From: Aerococcus christensenii
GTDB lineage: Bacteria; Bacillota; Bacilli; Lactobacillales; Aerococcaceae
Length of the DNA: 64,000 nt
NCBI RefSeq assembly: GCF_001543105.1
Contig: NZ_CP014159.1
Span: 930,001-994,000 of the forward strand
Direction: 5' to 3'
Part shown: positions 9,324 to 19,137 of the stretch, one piece after another
Layout: the number at the start of each line of letters is the position of its first letter
Position numbering within the stretch: position 1 is the first letter of the stretch
The notes under the pieces: generated by a model
The model's input: the letters and a program-made list of their open reading frames with translations, nothing else
Database searches by the model: none
What the model was told of the DNA's origin: nothing
Program-made: the position numbers and the translations under genes

Positions 9324-12300
9324 ATGGATTTAGAAAGGTATTTTCAAAATTATATTTTTACAGAGAATGTGAAAAAGAGCTTAAGTAAGGGACATAGAGT
9401 TTTATATTTAGGCTTACAAGGGACAGCGAAGGCTTATGTTTGTCAAGCCATTGCTTCTTCAGCTAAAGGGCGAAAACTTCTCGTTATCGTAAACAATTTG
9501 CTCAACGCAGAGAAATTGAGTGAAGATCTCGCTAATTTTTATCCAGAAGATCGTATAAAAGTCTATACCACGCCGGAAACTGTTGTTGAGGATTTGGCGA
9601 TTCAGAGTCCAGAAGCTTTAAGTGACCGTTTACAAGTGATGGAGTGGTTGGCTCAAGAGGATCAGGATGGTATTGTGATTTGTTCTTTATTTGCTTTGAA
9701 AAGGGCAGTTTTGCCACTCAAAGAGTGGAAAGAATGGACTTTATCTATTGAAAAGGGGCAAGACTTATCCGTTTCAGATCTTCAGGAGCGGCTGAATAGT
9801 TTAGGCTATGTACGTACGCAGGCAACTATGAAACCGGGAGAGATGAGTGTTAGAGGAGATATTGTAGATTGTTATCCCCTCCATCTGCCTTACCCTGTTC
9901 GCTGTTCCTTAGGTTTTGATGAAGTGGAGAAAATCACATACTTTGATCCTAATACGCAGAAAAGTATAGAAGAAAAAAACCGTGTGACGATTATCCCAGC
10001 TAAGGAATGGCTGATAAGAGGAGAAAACTTATCCCAAGCACTAAAGGATCTTCAAACCTATAAACGAAATTATTTAGCAAATCTTTCGGATGTAGAAGTT
10101 CGCGAACGATTAACTGCTGCTTTTGAGGAAGAAGAGCAAGTTTGGAAAGAAGGGAAAATCACTGAGAAAACGCCTTTCTTTTATCAAGCGATATGTTCTA
10201 AACAAGAAACTTTGTTAGATTATTTTTCGAAAGAAGATAGGATCGTAGTGGATGATTTGCCAAGATTACTGGAGATTAACCATGAAATTGATCAATCTGC
10301 GGCGCTCTTTTTCCAAGATAAGTTAGAACAAGGGCTTCTGCCAGGACTAGAAAACTACTATCAGAATTTTGCTGAAGTCATTCATCACGTTTCGCAACCT
10401 CTTTTTTATTTCGCACAATGGCAACGCGGGTATGGCAATATTCATTTTGATTGTGTTCATTCTTTTCAAACGCGGCCTATTACAACCTTTCACCAGCAGA
10501 TGGAGAGTTTAAAAATAGAAATTGAAGCTTGGCTCAACAGGAAACGGACGGTCGTTATTTATATCAATCAAGCTGATAAGTTAAGAGAACTTGAAGAAAC
10601 TTTAAATGCCTTATCGATTTTTTCGCAAGTGAGTTTGTCTGGAGAAATTTTTGAAGGGAAAGTGAATCTCCTTTTAGGACACTTGAATGCAGGTATTGAG
10701 TTTGTAGAAGGTCGATTGGTCTTAATGGGGGAAGGAGATATCTATCACAGTCAGCCAAAACGTCGGCGGCAGTTTTCCTCTGTCTTATCGAATGCAGAAC
10801 GGTTAAAATCTTATCAAGAATTAAAACCGGGAGACTATGTTGTTCATATTAATCATGGAATTGGACAGTTTATAGGTATAGAAACACTAGAAGTGTTAGG
10901 AACACATAAAGATTATTTGACGATTATGTATGCCGATAAGGCAAGTATTCATGTTCCTATTGATCAAATGGACTTGGTTCAAAAATATGTTTCCTCTGAA
11001 GGTAAAGCTCCTCGTTTGAATAAAATGGGAGGCAGTGAATGGCATAAAACCAAGCAAAAAGTTAGTCGGCAGATTGAAGATATTGCAGATGATTTAATTG
11101 ATCTTTATGCCAAGAGACAGATGGAAGAAGGCTATGCTTTCTCTCCAGATACTTCGGAACAAGCAGAATTTGAAGCGGCTTTTCCCTATGTGGAAACAGA
11201 AGATCAGTTACGCTCTATTCAAGAAATTAAGGCGGATATGGAAAAAATTCAACCCATGGATCGTTTGCTTGTGGGAGATGTCGGTTTTGGAAAAACAGAA
11301 GTAGCTATGCGGGCAGCTTTTAAAGCCTTAATGGATGGCAAACAAGTAGCCTTTTTAGTCCCGACGACTGTACTTGCTCAGCAACACTACGAAACGTTGA
11401 GTGAACGATTCAGAGAATATCCTTTTACGGTGGAATTGTTAAGTCGCTTTCGGACAACTTCTGAACAAAAAGAAGTGATTGCTGGCTTAAAGCAAGGAAG
11501 TGTGAATCTTGTTGTAGGGACTCATCGCTTACTTTCTCAAGATGTTTCATTTTTGGATTTGGGACTATTAGTCGTAGACGAAGAACAACGCTTCGGTGTG
11601 AAGGATAAGGAGCGATTAAAGAAGCTTCGGGAAAATGTGGACGTTCTTACCTTAACAGCAACCCCTATTCCTCGTACTTTAAACATGTCGATGATGGGGG
11701 TAAGAGATTTAAGTGTGATTGAAACGCCCCCAGCTAACCGTTATCCTGTTCAAACCTATGTAATGGAGCAGAATTATGGAGCGGTTAAGGATGCTATTGA
11801 GCGAGAATTAGCCCGAAACGGCCAAGTCTTTTATCTTTTTAACAATGTGAAAGCGATCCAAGAAAAGGCGTCAGAAATTCATCAATTGGTCCCAGAAGCT
11901 CGAGTAGCGATTGCTCACGGACGAATGACAGCTAATCAATTGGAAGAAGTCTTAATGGACTTCTTATCTGGAGATGATGATGTGTTAGTGACTACAACTA
12001 TTATCGAAACAGGAATTGATATGCCGAATGTTAATACCTTGCTCGTTGAAAAGGCGGACCGCATGGGCCTTTCGACACTTTATCAATTAAGAGGAAGGGT
12101 TGGTCGGTCTAATCGAGTAGCTTATGCTTACTTTATGTATGAACCCAATAAAATGTTGAATGAAACGAGTGAAAAACGACTCATGGCCCTAAGAGATTTT
12201 ACAGAATTAGGGAGTGGTTTTAAAATTGCTATGCGAGATTTATCTATTCGCGGAGCTGGGAATCTCTTAGGAAAACAACAACATGGCTTTGTGAATTCTG

Positions 12301-12872
12301 TGGGGTACGATCTTTTCCAACAAATGTTAGAAGAAGCGATTCAAAAGAAACAAGGTAAGTTGCCTAAGAAACGTGCCTTAATTACAGAATTAGATTTACA
12401 AGTGGATGCTTATATCCCGTCTACTTATATTTCAGATGAAAATCAAAAAGTGGAAATTTATAAACGGGTGAATCGCTTGACAACGATAGATGCAATGTGG
12501 GACTTAGATGAAGAATTATTAGACCGTTTTGGAGAACCTCCAATAGAAGTTCAGTGGCTCTTAAACGTAGGGGGGATTAAAGGGCTAGCGAGTCAAAATG
12601 GAATTGAAAAAATTCAGCAAAGAGGACATGCTCTGACTTTAATTTTTGCAAAACAAGAAGATCCACAAACACTTACTTCCGAAATTTTCCAAGCTTTATC
12701 TGATATTCCCATGAAAGTGCAAATGAAAATGGATGAGCAAAAATTAATGTTACAACTCAATACAGGAGAGTTAAAAGTAGATGCTTGGTTAGATTATTTA
12801 ATACAATTTAATGACCGATTAAAAACGTTACATCAAAATAATCAGAAAAAAGAGGCCAATGAAAACAGCTAG
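9324..12872 (+). CDS. mfd: transcription-repair coupling factor
   Basis: Mfd is a DNA translocase that displaces RNA polymerase stalled at lesions and recruits UvrA. The protein has 1182 residues, full length. In order: a UvrB-like N-terminal module (1 to ~300, without a functional ATPase), the CarD-like RNA-polymerase interaction domain starting at LKPGDYVVHINHGIGQF (about 500-570), superfamily-2 motor with Walker A GDVGFGKTE near residue 652, DEEQRFG as the DEEQ box, TATPIPRTL, and the RG motifs ETGIDMPN and QLRGRVGRS, followed by the C-terminal TRCF domain. Situated between pth and rqcP in one transcription unit. Confidence 0.98.
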   Translation: MDLERYFQNYIFTENVKKSLSKGHRVLYLGLQGTAKAYVCQAIASSAKGRKLLVIVNNLLNAEKLSEDLANFYPEDRIKVYTTPETVVEDLAIQSPEALSDRLQVMEWLAQEDQDGIVICSLFALKRAVLPLKEWKEWTLSIEKGQDLSVSDLQERLNSLGYVRTQATMKPGEMSVRGDIVDCYPLHLPYPVRCSLGFDEVEKITYFDPNTQKSIEEKNRVTIIPAKEWLIRGENLSQALKDLQTYKRNYLANLSDVEVRERLTAAFEEEEQVWKEGKITEKTPFFYQAICSKQETLLDYFSKEDRIVVDDLPRLLEINHEIDQSAALFFQDKLEQGLLPGLENYYQNFAEVIHHVSQPLFYFAQWQRGYGNIHFDCVHSFQTRPITTFHQQMESLKIEIEAWLNRKRTVVIYINQADKLRELEETLNALSIFSQVSLSGEIFEGKVNLLLGHLNAGIEFVEGRLVLMGEGDIYHSQPKRRRQFSSVLSNAERLKSYQELKPGDYVVHINHGIGQFIGIETLEVLGTHKDYLTIMYADKASIHVPIDQMDLVQKYVSSEGKAPRLNKMGGSEWHKTKQKVSRQIEDIADDLIDLYAKRQMEEGYAFSPDTSEQAEFEAAFPYVETEDQLRSIQEIKADMEKIQPMDRLLVGDVGFGKTEVAMRAAFKALMDGKQVAFLVPTTVLAQQHYETLSERFREYPFTVELLSRFRTTSEQKEVIAGLKQGSVNLVVGTHRLLSQDVSFLDLGLLVVDEEQRFGVKDKERLKKLRENVDVLTLTATPIPRTLNMSMMGVRDLSVIETPPANRYPVQTYVMEQNYGAVKDAIERELARNGQVFYLFNNVKAIQEKASEIHQLVPEARVAIAHGRMTANQLEEVLMDFLSGDDDVLVTTTIIETGIDMPNVNTLLVEKADRMGLSTLYQLRGRVGRSNRVAYAYFMYEPNKMLNETSEKRLMALRDFTELGSGFKIAMRDLSIRGAGNLLGKQQHGFVNSVGYDLFQQMLEEAIQKKQGKLPKKRALITELDLQVDAYIPSTYISDENQKVEIYKRVNRLTTIDAMWDLDEELLDRFGEPPIEVQWLLNVGGIKGLASQNGIEKIQQRGHALTLIFAKQEDPQTLTSEIFQALSDIPMKVQMKMDEQKLMLQLNTGELKVDAWLDYLIQFNDRLKTLHQNNQKKEANENS

Positions 12873-12916
12873 ACGAACAGTTTGTTTTATGTCTCAATAG
12901 AAAGAGGTAAACAGCG

Positions 12917-13198
12917 ATGAGATTAGATAAATTTTTGAAATTAGCGCGTATTATTAAACGGCGAACAGTTGCCAAAGAAGTGACCGATCAAGGGCGGGTT
13001 CTGATTAACCAGCACCCAGCTAAATCCGGAAGTCAGGTTAAAGTAGGCGATCAAATTACGATTGATTTTGCCAATAAGGAATTAACGATTGAAGTTTTAG
13101 CCTTGATGGATTCTCCTAAAAAAGAAGAAGCAAGCAGTATGTACAAAATTCATTTGGAAAAATACAAAACAAACTCTGCTTATCCAGAATTTTATTAA
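12917..13198 (+). CDS. rqcP: S4-domain RNA-binding protein RqcP (YlmH/Hsp15-type)
   Basis: The protein has 93 residues. An S4 domain fills the N-terminal two-thirds: MRLDKFLKLARIIKRRTVAK followed by GRVLINQHPAKSG and VKVGDQITI. The family in Firmicutes works with RqcH in ribosome-associated quality control, stabilising peptidyl-tRNA on obstructed 50S subunits during alanine tailing. The position after mfd and before divIC is the conserved one (yabO in B. subtilis), which supports this over a generic Hsp15 name. An AAAGAGG ribosome-binding site precedes the ATG. Confidence 0.93.
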   Translation: MRLDKFLKLARIIKRRTVAKEVTDQGRVLINQHPAKSGSQVKVGDQITIDFANKELTIEVLALMDSPKKEEASSMYKIHLEKYKTNSAYPEFY

Positions 13199-13267
13199 AA
13201 ATAGCCCCATATCAATCTTTGTGAAAAGAGTCGAAAAAAGGCGCTATACATTTATTAAAAATAAGGG

Positions 13268-13273
13268 TACAAT
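13268..13273 (+). promoter_or_regulatory. possible divIC promoter (-10 TACAAT)
   Basis: TACAAT lies 37 bases ahead of divIC, with a poor -35 (TATACA) 17 bases upstream. This would allow divIC and the S1 gene to be expressed apart from mfd-rqcP. Confidence 0.35.
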
Positions 13274-13309
13274 TATAGAGATTACAAGAGGTTAGGAAGG
13301 ATTCTTGAA

Positions 13310-13747
13310 ATGCAGGCAGGAAATCAAAAAAAAGAGCACCGAATAACTTCCATATCACGTTATGCTAGCTCTAAAAATCTCAAAGAGACTTCTAGAGATC
13401 GATTGCATCGCTATGTGATGCGAACTATCTTAAGTGTATGTTTAGGAATTGCAGTTTTGTGTTTTGCAGGAGTCATTCACGGAGAAATAGCCTTAAAAGA
13501 TTATCAGGCCCAAATTAAAGCTGCGGTAATGGCGCGAAATAATGAACAAAAACAGGTCGATCATTTGAAAAATCAAGTAGCGCTTCTTCATGATGATAAT
13601 TATCTTTTGAAATTAGCGAGAGGACGTTATTATTTAAGCAAAAAGAATGAGATTATTTTCTCTACCCCAGAAGATAATGATTCGATTCAAGCTAAAAATC
13701 TCAATAAGGCCTATCTTCAAGCCCAAGAGAATCAAACAAGTAAATGA
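13310..13747 (+). CDS. divIC: septum formation initiator DivIC (FtsB-like)
   Basis: The protein has 145 residues. It is bitopic: a basic cytoplasmic N-terminus (1-42), one membrane segment (about 43-63, LSVCLGIAVLCFAGVI), then an extracellular coiled coil (about 68-105), ending in the FtsB/DivIC-type ARGRYYLSKKNEIIF motif. DivIC forms the divisome subcomplex with FtsL and DivIB that activates septal peptidoglycan synthesis. The neighbours rqcP and the S1 protein give the conserved divIC context. Confidence 0.93.
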   Translation: MQAGNQKKEHRITSISRYASSKNLKETSRDRLHRYVMRTILSVCLGIAVLCFAGVIHGEIALKDYQAQIKAAVMARNNEQKQVDHLKNQVALLHDDNYLLKLARGRYYLSKKNEIIFSTPEDNDSIQAKNLNKAYLQAQENQTSK

Positions 13748-13782
13748 TATTTAAAATAATCACAGGAGGATATGGAGTATAG

Positions 13783-14223
13783 ATGACTATAAAAGTAGGA
13801 GACAAAGTAACTGGAAAAGTTACAGGAATTGTTAAATTTGGTGCGTTTGTGGATTTAGGAGAAGGAGAAAACGGACTGGTTCATATTTCAGAAATATCTG
13901 ATAACTATATTAAAGATATCCATGATTTTGTAGCCGAGGGAGATGAAGTAACCGCAATTGTTACGAAAGTCCAAGAAGACGGCAAAGTGGCTCTCTCCAT
14001 CAAGAAAGCAAAAGAAGATAATTTGAAGAAAGAGACTATTTCTGGAAAAGAAAATTTCCGTCACCCACGACAAACTTCAAAATTTAGTTCTAAAAAGCCT
14101 TCGAAAACAAGTGATTTTGATACCATGATGAATGATTTCTTAAAGGCAAGCGATGATCGTTTAAATGATTTAAAACGGAATACAGAAGGAAAGCGCGGTG
14201 GCCGAGGAGGTCGTCGGAGTTAA
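13783..14223 (+). CDS. S1 RNA-binding domain protein (YabR-like)
   Basis: The protein has 146 residues. One S1/OB-fold domain covers residues 1-75 (VGDKVTGKVTGIVKFGAFVD, then GLVHISEIS and GKVALSIKKA), followed by a Ser/Lys/Arg-rich low-complexity tail ending in RGGRGGRR, likely for RNA contact. The YabR/GSP13 family binds ribosomes or RNA; the precise role is not established. AGGAGG stands 11-16 bases before the ATG. It follows divIC closely, and a terminator lies just behind it. Confidence 0.92.
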   Translation: MTIKVGDKVTGKVTGIVKFGAFVDLGEGENGLVHISEISDNYIKDIHDFVAEGDEVTAIVTKVQEDGKVALSIKKAKEDNLKKETISGKENFRHPRQTSKFSSKKPSKTSDFDTMMNDFLKASDDRLNDLKRNTEGKRGGRGGRRS

Positions 14224-14226
14224 AAG

Positions 14227-14250
14227 AAACCGGATCTTCATCCGGTTTTT
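14227..14250 (+). terminator. terminator after the S1-domain gene
   Basis: AAACCGGAT, a TCTTC-type small loop and ATCCGGTTTTT form a compact GC-rich hairpin with a T-tract, 3 bases after the stop codon. Confidence 0.85.
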
Positions 14251-14292
14251 CTGCTTTAAGGGGTTGTTTTGTTTTAGGGAAGGAAGAAAAGA

Positions 14293-15708
14293 ATGCTATT
14301 AGAAAAACTGAGTCGGCAATTAGAACAATTTTTACAAGAGGAAGATGCAGACTATTTTGAAAGTCAAAAGCCTTATGCTTTGGCAGTGTCGACAGGGGTA
14401 GATTCTATGGCCCTTTTGAAGGTGATGAAGCATTTATTTGATCGATTAAATCGCTCTTTTTTTGTTATTCATATTAACCATCGTTTACGGCAAGAATCTG
14501 AAGAAGAACAAGCGTATTTAATTCAATATTGTCAGAGAGAATCGATTGATTTAGTGGTAAGGATTTGGAAACATGCCCCTCTCAAAAGTAATATTGAAGG
14601 GCAAGCACGATGGTTTCGCTATCGAACCTTTGCACACGTATTACAGGAGAAAGGAAGTCTAAGACTCTTAACTGCGCATCATGCCGATGATCAAGTAGAG
14701 ACGATATTGATGCGATTTTTAGATGGTTATGATTTATCTAGTTTACAAGGAATTCAGAAAAAATCGCCACTTTATACCTTCCCTAAAGCTCAAATCCTTC
14801 GTCCGTTTTTGACCGAATCGAAATTGAATTTTTATCAGTTGGTCAAGGAAGAAGGTGTGACCTTCTATGAAGATGAGAGTAATAAAGATGTGCACTTTAA
14901 GCGTAATCGCTTTAGACAAAAGATTTTACCGTATTTGGAGGAAGAGAGCCCGCATCTTAGAGAATACTTGTCTCAATTTGCCTATGATCTTCAAGGAATT
15001 CTAGAATTTGCTCAACCTGCTATAGAAAATTTTTGTCAAGAAACCCTTACGCTTAAAGAAGGGAAATGGGCGTTAGATATAGAATCTTTAAAGAGTCTTT
15101 CCGATTCTCAGCAAAGATTAGCCCTTAAGCAAGTTTTGAATAAGATAGCGCCTGAAGATTTTGGATCGTTTGGCCGACGGGGACAGGAGCAATTGCTGCA
15201 ATTCTTGAAGGAAGGCGTGCCTCAAGGAACATTTGATTTGCCTGGACAGTGGCAAGTGGATAAGGTTTATCAGTGCGCCTATTTTTATGAACCTGGGCAA
15301 GAGGCTTCTCTTTTCAAAGCGCAAGTAGGTCTTTTAAAAGCGGGGCAAACCTATTGGATAGACGAAAAATGGGGAATAGCTTACGGAAAAACAGATTTAA
15401 AAGAGGCTGATTTATATCTTCCAGAAGAGTTAGGAGACCAAAAACTTTTGGTGAGACATCGGCAGGCAGGAGATTATCTTTTTTTACCTTCTGGTGATCG
15501 TCAAAAACTTCGTCGTTACTTTATTAACAACAAGTGGCCGGCAAAAGACCGCCAAGAAGCTTGGTTACTTGTCTTAGAAGATCGATGGGTGATTGGTATT
15601 CTTACAGCAAGTGGTGAGTGGAAATATCGCTATCCACTTTTTAAAGTTAAAGAAGAATTAAGCGGTTGGAAGATCAAAAGCCTTAAGAGAGCTTGTTATA
15701 ACTTTTAA
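14293..15708 (+). CDS. tilS: tRNA(Ile)-lysidine synthase
   Basis: TilS converts C34 of the tRNA-Ile CAU anticodon to lysidine, so the tRNA reads AUA. The protein has 471 residues. The ATP pyrophosphatase loop is AVSTGVDSMAL near residue 32 (STGVDS for the common SGGxDS), followed by HINHRLR, HHADDQVET and the substrate domain with FKRNRFRQKILPYLE. The C-terminal TilS domain contains LVRHRQAGDYLFLPSGDRQKL region motifs. It starts 69 bases after the S1 gene, after a terminator. In most Firmicutes hpt follows it; here the next gene is ftsH. Confidence 0.96.
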   Translation: MLLEKLSRQLEQFLQEEDADYFESQKPYALAVSTGVDSMALLKVMKHLFDRLNRSFFVIHINHRLRQESEEEQAYLIQYCQRESIDLVVRIWKHAPLKSNIEGQARWFRYRTFAHVLQEKGSLRLLTAHHADDQVETILMRFLDGYDLSSLQGIQKKSPLYTFPKAQILRPFLTESKLNFYQLVKEEGVTFYEDESNKDVHFKRNRFRQKILPYLEEESPHLREYLSQFAYDLQGILEFAQPAIENFCQETLTLKEGKWALDIESLKSLSDSQQRLALKQVLNKIAPEDFGSFGRRGQEQLLQFLKEGVPQGTFDLPGQWQVDKVYQCAYFYEPGQEASLFKAQVGLLKAGQTYWIDEKWGIAYGKTDLKEADLYLPEELGDQKLLVRHRQAGDYLFLPSGDRQKLRRYFINNKWPAKDRQEAWLLVLEDRWVIGILTASGEWKYRYPLFKVKEELSGWKIKSLKRACYNF

Positions 15709-15903
15709 TTTCCTTTAAATGTAAGAGGAAACTGTTGCGTATTGATTAGGACGTTTGCTACAATGAGTCATATTGAGTGCTAGGGAGGAAAATTTTCCTT
15801 CGGATTTAGCTCGAAAAAGGTTTCTAAAAAGGACAAAATTTTGATGACATAAGAACTGATTTTTAGAGACAAAAAAACTTTATTATACTTCATTCGCAAA
15901 TAA

Positions 15904-15912
15904 TGGTAGAAT
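15904..15912 (+). promoter_or_regulatory. extended -10 promoter of ftsH
   Basis: TGGTAGAAT fits TGnTAnAAT, 35 bases before the ftsH start. The 238-base gap between tilS and ftsH holds no recognisable gene; no CIRCE or CtsR repeat was seen. Confidence 0.5.
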
Positions 15913-15946
15913 AAAGCAAGGATTTTAATAGAAATGGAGCGAAGAC

Positions 15947-18025
15947 ATGCAAAGAAAGCGACCGAAAAGACCGAAAAGCCTATTTACAAGTGGGTTGGTA
16001 ATTATTGTCATTTTCTTAGCACTGCTTGGAATAGTGAATCTTTTTTCTAATGGAAGTGGTTCTAAGGCGACAGAAGAGATCAATCAATCTGAATTCTTAC
16101 AAAAGTTAACGGATAAAAGAATTCAAAAAGTTCAAATCAAGCCACGAGCAGGCGCTTACGAAATTACCGGAGAATATCGTGAAAGGGAGCAAAAGACTGA
16201 CCATACGACTTCCGGCAACATTCCAATTATTAACAATAAGAAACAAGAACCAGCCAATAAGTTTAGCGTTCATGTGTTAGCTAACGACTCCACGCTCGCT
16301 TTGATTAATAAGAAGGCACAAGAATCTGATACAGAAGTCGTTGCTTTAGAGAAAGATCAAACGAATATGTGGATTTCGTTATTGATGAATGCTCTTCCGA
16401 TTCTGTTTTTCATCTTTATGATTTATATACTTACCTATTCTGGAGGTTCTGGGATGGGAAGAGGAAATCCAATGTCTATCGGCAAGAGTCGGGCAAAAGA
16501 TGTCTCTAAAGTTTCGACAGTTCATTTTTCTCAAGTTGCCGGCTGTGAAGAAGAGAAACAAGAATTAGTAGAAATTGTTGACTTCTTGCGTAGTCCACAA
16601 AAATATCATGAAATCGGGGCGCGTATTCCAAAAGGGGTACTTTTGGAAGGACCTCCAGGAACAGGGAAAACTTTATTAGCGCGTGCAGTCGCTGGTGAAG
16701 CGGGCGTACCTTTTTATTCGATTTCTGGATCTGAATTTGTTGAAATGTTTGTAGGGGTAGGGGCAAGTCGTGTGCGTGACTTGTTTGATACTGCTAAGAA
16801 ACACTCCCCATCCATTGTCTTCATTGATGAAATTGATGCGGTTGGACGTCGTCGCGGTGTAAGCACGGGTGGCGGTGGCCATGATGAGCGTGAACAAACC
16901 CTTAACCAATTATTGGTAGAGTTAGACGGATTTAATGAAAAAGATAACGTGATTGTGATTGCTGCAACCAACCGTTCGGATGTATTGGATCCCGCCTTAC
17001 TTCGTCCAGGGCGTTTTGACCGCCAAATTTTAGTGGGAAGACCGGATGTTAAAGGGCGTGAAGCCATTTTGAAGGTTCATGCACGGAATAAGAAGTTATC
17101 TCAAAAGGTCAATTTAAAACGTCTTGCTCAACAAACACCAGGCTTTACAGGGGCAGAATTGGAAAATCTATTGAACGAAGCCGCCTTATTAGCTGCTAGA
17201 ATGGATCGAAAAACTATTTCTGAAGAAGATGTAGATGAAGCTCAAGACCGCGTGGTAGCCGGACCAGCTAAACCAGGCCGTCAAAGCGGTAGTGATGAAT
17301 TGAGAATGACTGCCTTTCATGAAGCAGGACATACAGTGTGTGGATTAGTCTTAAGCGACGCGCGTGTTGTTCATAAGGTAACTATTGTGCCGCGTGGACG
17401 TGCGGCGGGTTACGCTATTATGCTTCCAAAAGAAGATCAAGCCCAATTAACGAAGAAGACCTTGCGTGAGCAAGTGATTGGTCTATTGGGAGGGAGAGCG
17501 TCAGAAGAATTATTCTTCCATACACAATCTGCAGGAGCATCTAATGACTTCGAACAAGCAACCGCTATTGCGCGAGCAATGATTACGGAATACGGAATGT
17601 TTGAAGAATTAGGAACCGTATCTTACGAAGGAAACCATGGCATTAAAGGCAGTGTTTCTGGGCAAAAGACTTATTCTGGTGAAACGGCTGCTAAGATAGA
17701 CCAAGTTTTACGTCAGTTTATGGATCAATGTTTAGAAGAAGCCAAAGAAATTTTAACCAAGCATAGTGATCAGGTAAAAGTGATTGCTGAGCACTTGTTA
17801 GAATTAGAAACTTTAAATGCTGATCAAATTAAGAGCTTATTTGATACGGGTGAATTACCACCAGAGAGTGAGGAAGAGGATCAAACAAATGAGCCTACTT
17901 CCTTTGAAGAAGCCAAAGAGAATCTAAAAAAAGCGACCACAAAGCGCCGGTTAGATAGTGAAAAATCAGACGGTAATCGATCGACTCTCCCAAAAGAAGA
18001 AGGGGAAGAGACCTCTGAAAAATAA
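15947..18025 (+). CDS. ftsH: ATP-dependent zinc metalloprotease FtsH
   Basis: FtsH is a membrane-bound AAA protease that degrades misfolded membrane proteins and short-lived regulators. The protein has 692 residues. Membrane helices lie at about 14-34 and 140-163, flanking a small extracellular domain. AAA module: Walker [10 protein letters not shown] near 233, Walker B VFIDEID, the second region of homology RPGRFDRQI. Zinc protease motif HEAGH near residue 457, and the third ligand Asp in the [12 protein letters not shown] segment. The acidic tail after ~640 is rich in Glu and Lys. The upstream gap carries an extended -10 promoter and a terminator follows. Confidence 0.98.
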   Translation: MQRKRPKRPKSLFTSGLVIIVIFLALLGIVNLFSNGSGSKATEEINQSEFLQKLTDKRIQKVQIKPRAGAYEITGEYREREQKTDHTTSGNIPIINNKKQEPANKFSVHVLANDSTLALINKKAQESDTEVVALEKDQTNMWISLLMNALPILFFIFMIYILTYSGGSGMGRGNPMSIGKSRAKDVSKVSTVHFSQVAGCEEEKQELVEIVDFLRSPQKYHEIGARIPKGVLLEGPPGTGKTLLARAVAGEAGVPFYSISGSEFVEMFVGVGASRVRDLFDTAKKHSPSIVFIDEIDAVGRRRGVSTGGGGHDEREQTLNQLLVELDGFNEKDNVIVIAATNRSDVLDPALLRPGRFDRQILVGRPDVKGREAILKVHARNKKLSQKVNLKRLAQQTPGFTGAELENLLNEAALLAARMDRKTISEEDVDEAQDRVVAGPAKPGRQSGSDELRMTAFHEAGHTVCGLVLSDARVVHKVTIVPRGRAAGYAIMLPKEDQAQLTKKTLREQVIGLLGGRASEELFFHTQSAGASNDFEQATAIARAMITEYGMFEELGTVSYEGNHGIKGSVSGQKTYSGETAAKIDQVLRQFMDQCLEEAKEILTKHSDQVKVIAEHLLELETLNADQIKSLFDTGELPPESEEEDQTNEPTSFEEAKENLKKATTKRRLDSEKSDGNRSTLPKEEGEETSEK

Positions 18026-18055
18026 GTCTTTAGATGGAAGCAGATAATTAGGAAG

Positions 18056-18085
18056 AAGCTCGAGCTTTAGAAGCTTGAGCTTTTT
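18056..18085 (+). terminator. terminator after ftsH
   Basis: A 12-bp inverted repeat AAGCTCGAGCTT / AAGCTTGAGCTT (one G-U pair) around a 3-base loop runs into a T-tract. Confidence 0.85.
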
Positions 18086-18122
18086 CGTACATTAAGAAGA
18101 ATAGCGAAAAAGGAGTTTGAAA

Positions 18123-19022
18123 ATGGAAGACCAATTGATTAAAGCCGTCGCTTATGATGGACAGGTGCGACTAAGTAGTTTAGTAGCCACGCACATGGTT
18201 CAGGAAGGCTGCCAAAGACACGATACTTGGTCAACAGCGAGTGCTGCTTTGGGGAGAAGTCTCATGGGAGGCGCTTTATTAGCTTCAGATATAAAAGATG
18301 ATGCCATTATTACTTTGAAGATTATGGGCAATGGCCCTGTTGGTAAAATCTTAGTGACTGCTAATGGAAAAGGAGAAGTGAAGGGCTACTTAGACCAACC
18401 ACATGTTAGCTTGGAAGAAAATTCGGAAGGAAAGTTGGATGTGAAAGGGGCTGTTGGAGAAGAAGGCAGTCTTACTGTGATTAAAGATTTAGGCTTGAAG
18501 GAGCCATTTTCAGGGCAAGTCCCTTTAGTTTCTGGGGAATTAGCAGAAGATCTAACTTATTACTTAGCAGTTTCTGAACAAATTCCATCTGCTGTAGGAC
18601 TCGGAGTTTTAGTTAATCCTGATGAAAGTATTCAAGCCGCGGGAGGATGGATGATTCAGATGATGCCAGGAGCAACTGAGGAGACGATTCAAGCTGTAGA
18701 AGAAGCTGTCCAATCTCTTCCTCACGTCACTCAGCTGATAGAAGAGGGAATGGATGCTTCACAAATCGCAAATCGTCTCTTACCTCAAGGAGACGTCAAA
18801 ATCTTGGATACAAGAACCGTTACTTTCCAATGCTCTTGTAGCAAGGAACGCTTTTCTAAAGGATTAATCAGTCTCGGAGAAAAAGAAATTCAACAATTAA
18901 TAGACGAAGATGGGCAAGCAGAGGCCGTGTGCCATTTTTGTAATGAAAAATATGCCTATAATCGTCAAGAATTAGAGGATTTATTGGCTCTTTCGCGCTC
19001 ATCCTCAGACAAGAAAAAGTGA
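18123..19022 (+). CDS. hslO: redox-regulated chaperone Hsp33
   Basis: Hsp33 is a holdase activated by oxidation of a zinc-binding cysteine tetrad. The protein has 299 residues from the ATG at 18123; a TTG two codons earlier lies too close to the AGGAG site. The N-terminal domain shows GNGPVGKILVTANGKGEVKG and the typical GYLDQP segment. The C-terminal redox switch has CSC (about 237-239) and CHFC (about 270-273), so the four zinc ligands are intact. It sits between ftsH and dusB, the conserved order in Firmicutes. Confidence 0.97.
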   Translation: MEDQLIKAVAYDGQVRLSSLVATHMVQEGCQRHDTWSTASAALGRSLMGGALLASDIKDDAIITLKIMGNGPVGKILVTANGKGEVKGYLDQPHVSLEENSEGKLDVKGAVGEEGSLTVIKDLGLKEPFSGQVPLVSGELAEDLTYYLAVSEQIPSAVGLGVLVNPDESIQAAGGWMIQMMPGATEETIQAVEEAVQSLPHVTQLIEEGMDASQIANRLLPQGDVKILDTRTVTFQCSCSKERFSKGLISLGEKEIQQLIDEDGQAEAVCHFCNEKYAYNRQELEDLLALSRSSSDKKK

Positions 19023-19092
19023 AAAGGGCACCGTTGAAAAAGATGAGCTTTTGAGGAAGGCAGGGCCATGACTTTCTTTTTAGCGTGTTTTC

Positions 19093-19101
19093 TGATAAAA
19101 T
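19093..19101 (+). promoter_or_regulatory. extended -10 promoter of dusB
   Basis: TGATAAAAT fits TGnTAnAAT, 37 bases before the dusB start codon. Confidence 0.45.
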
Positions 19102-19137
19102 CAACAAGTATGTCAAAAGGAGAGAAGGAAAGAACCA

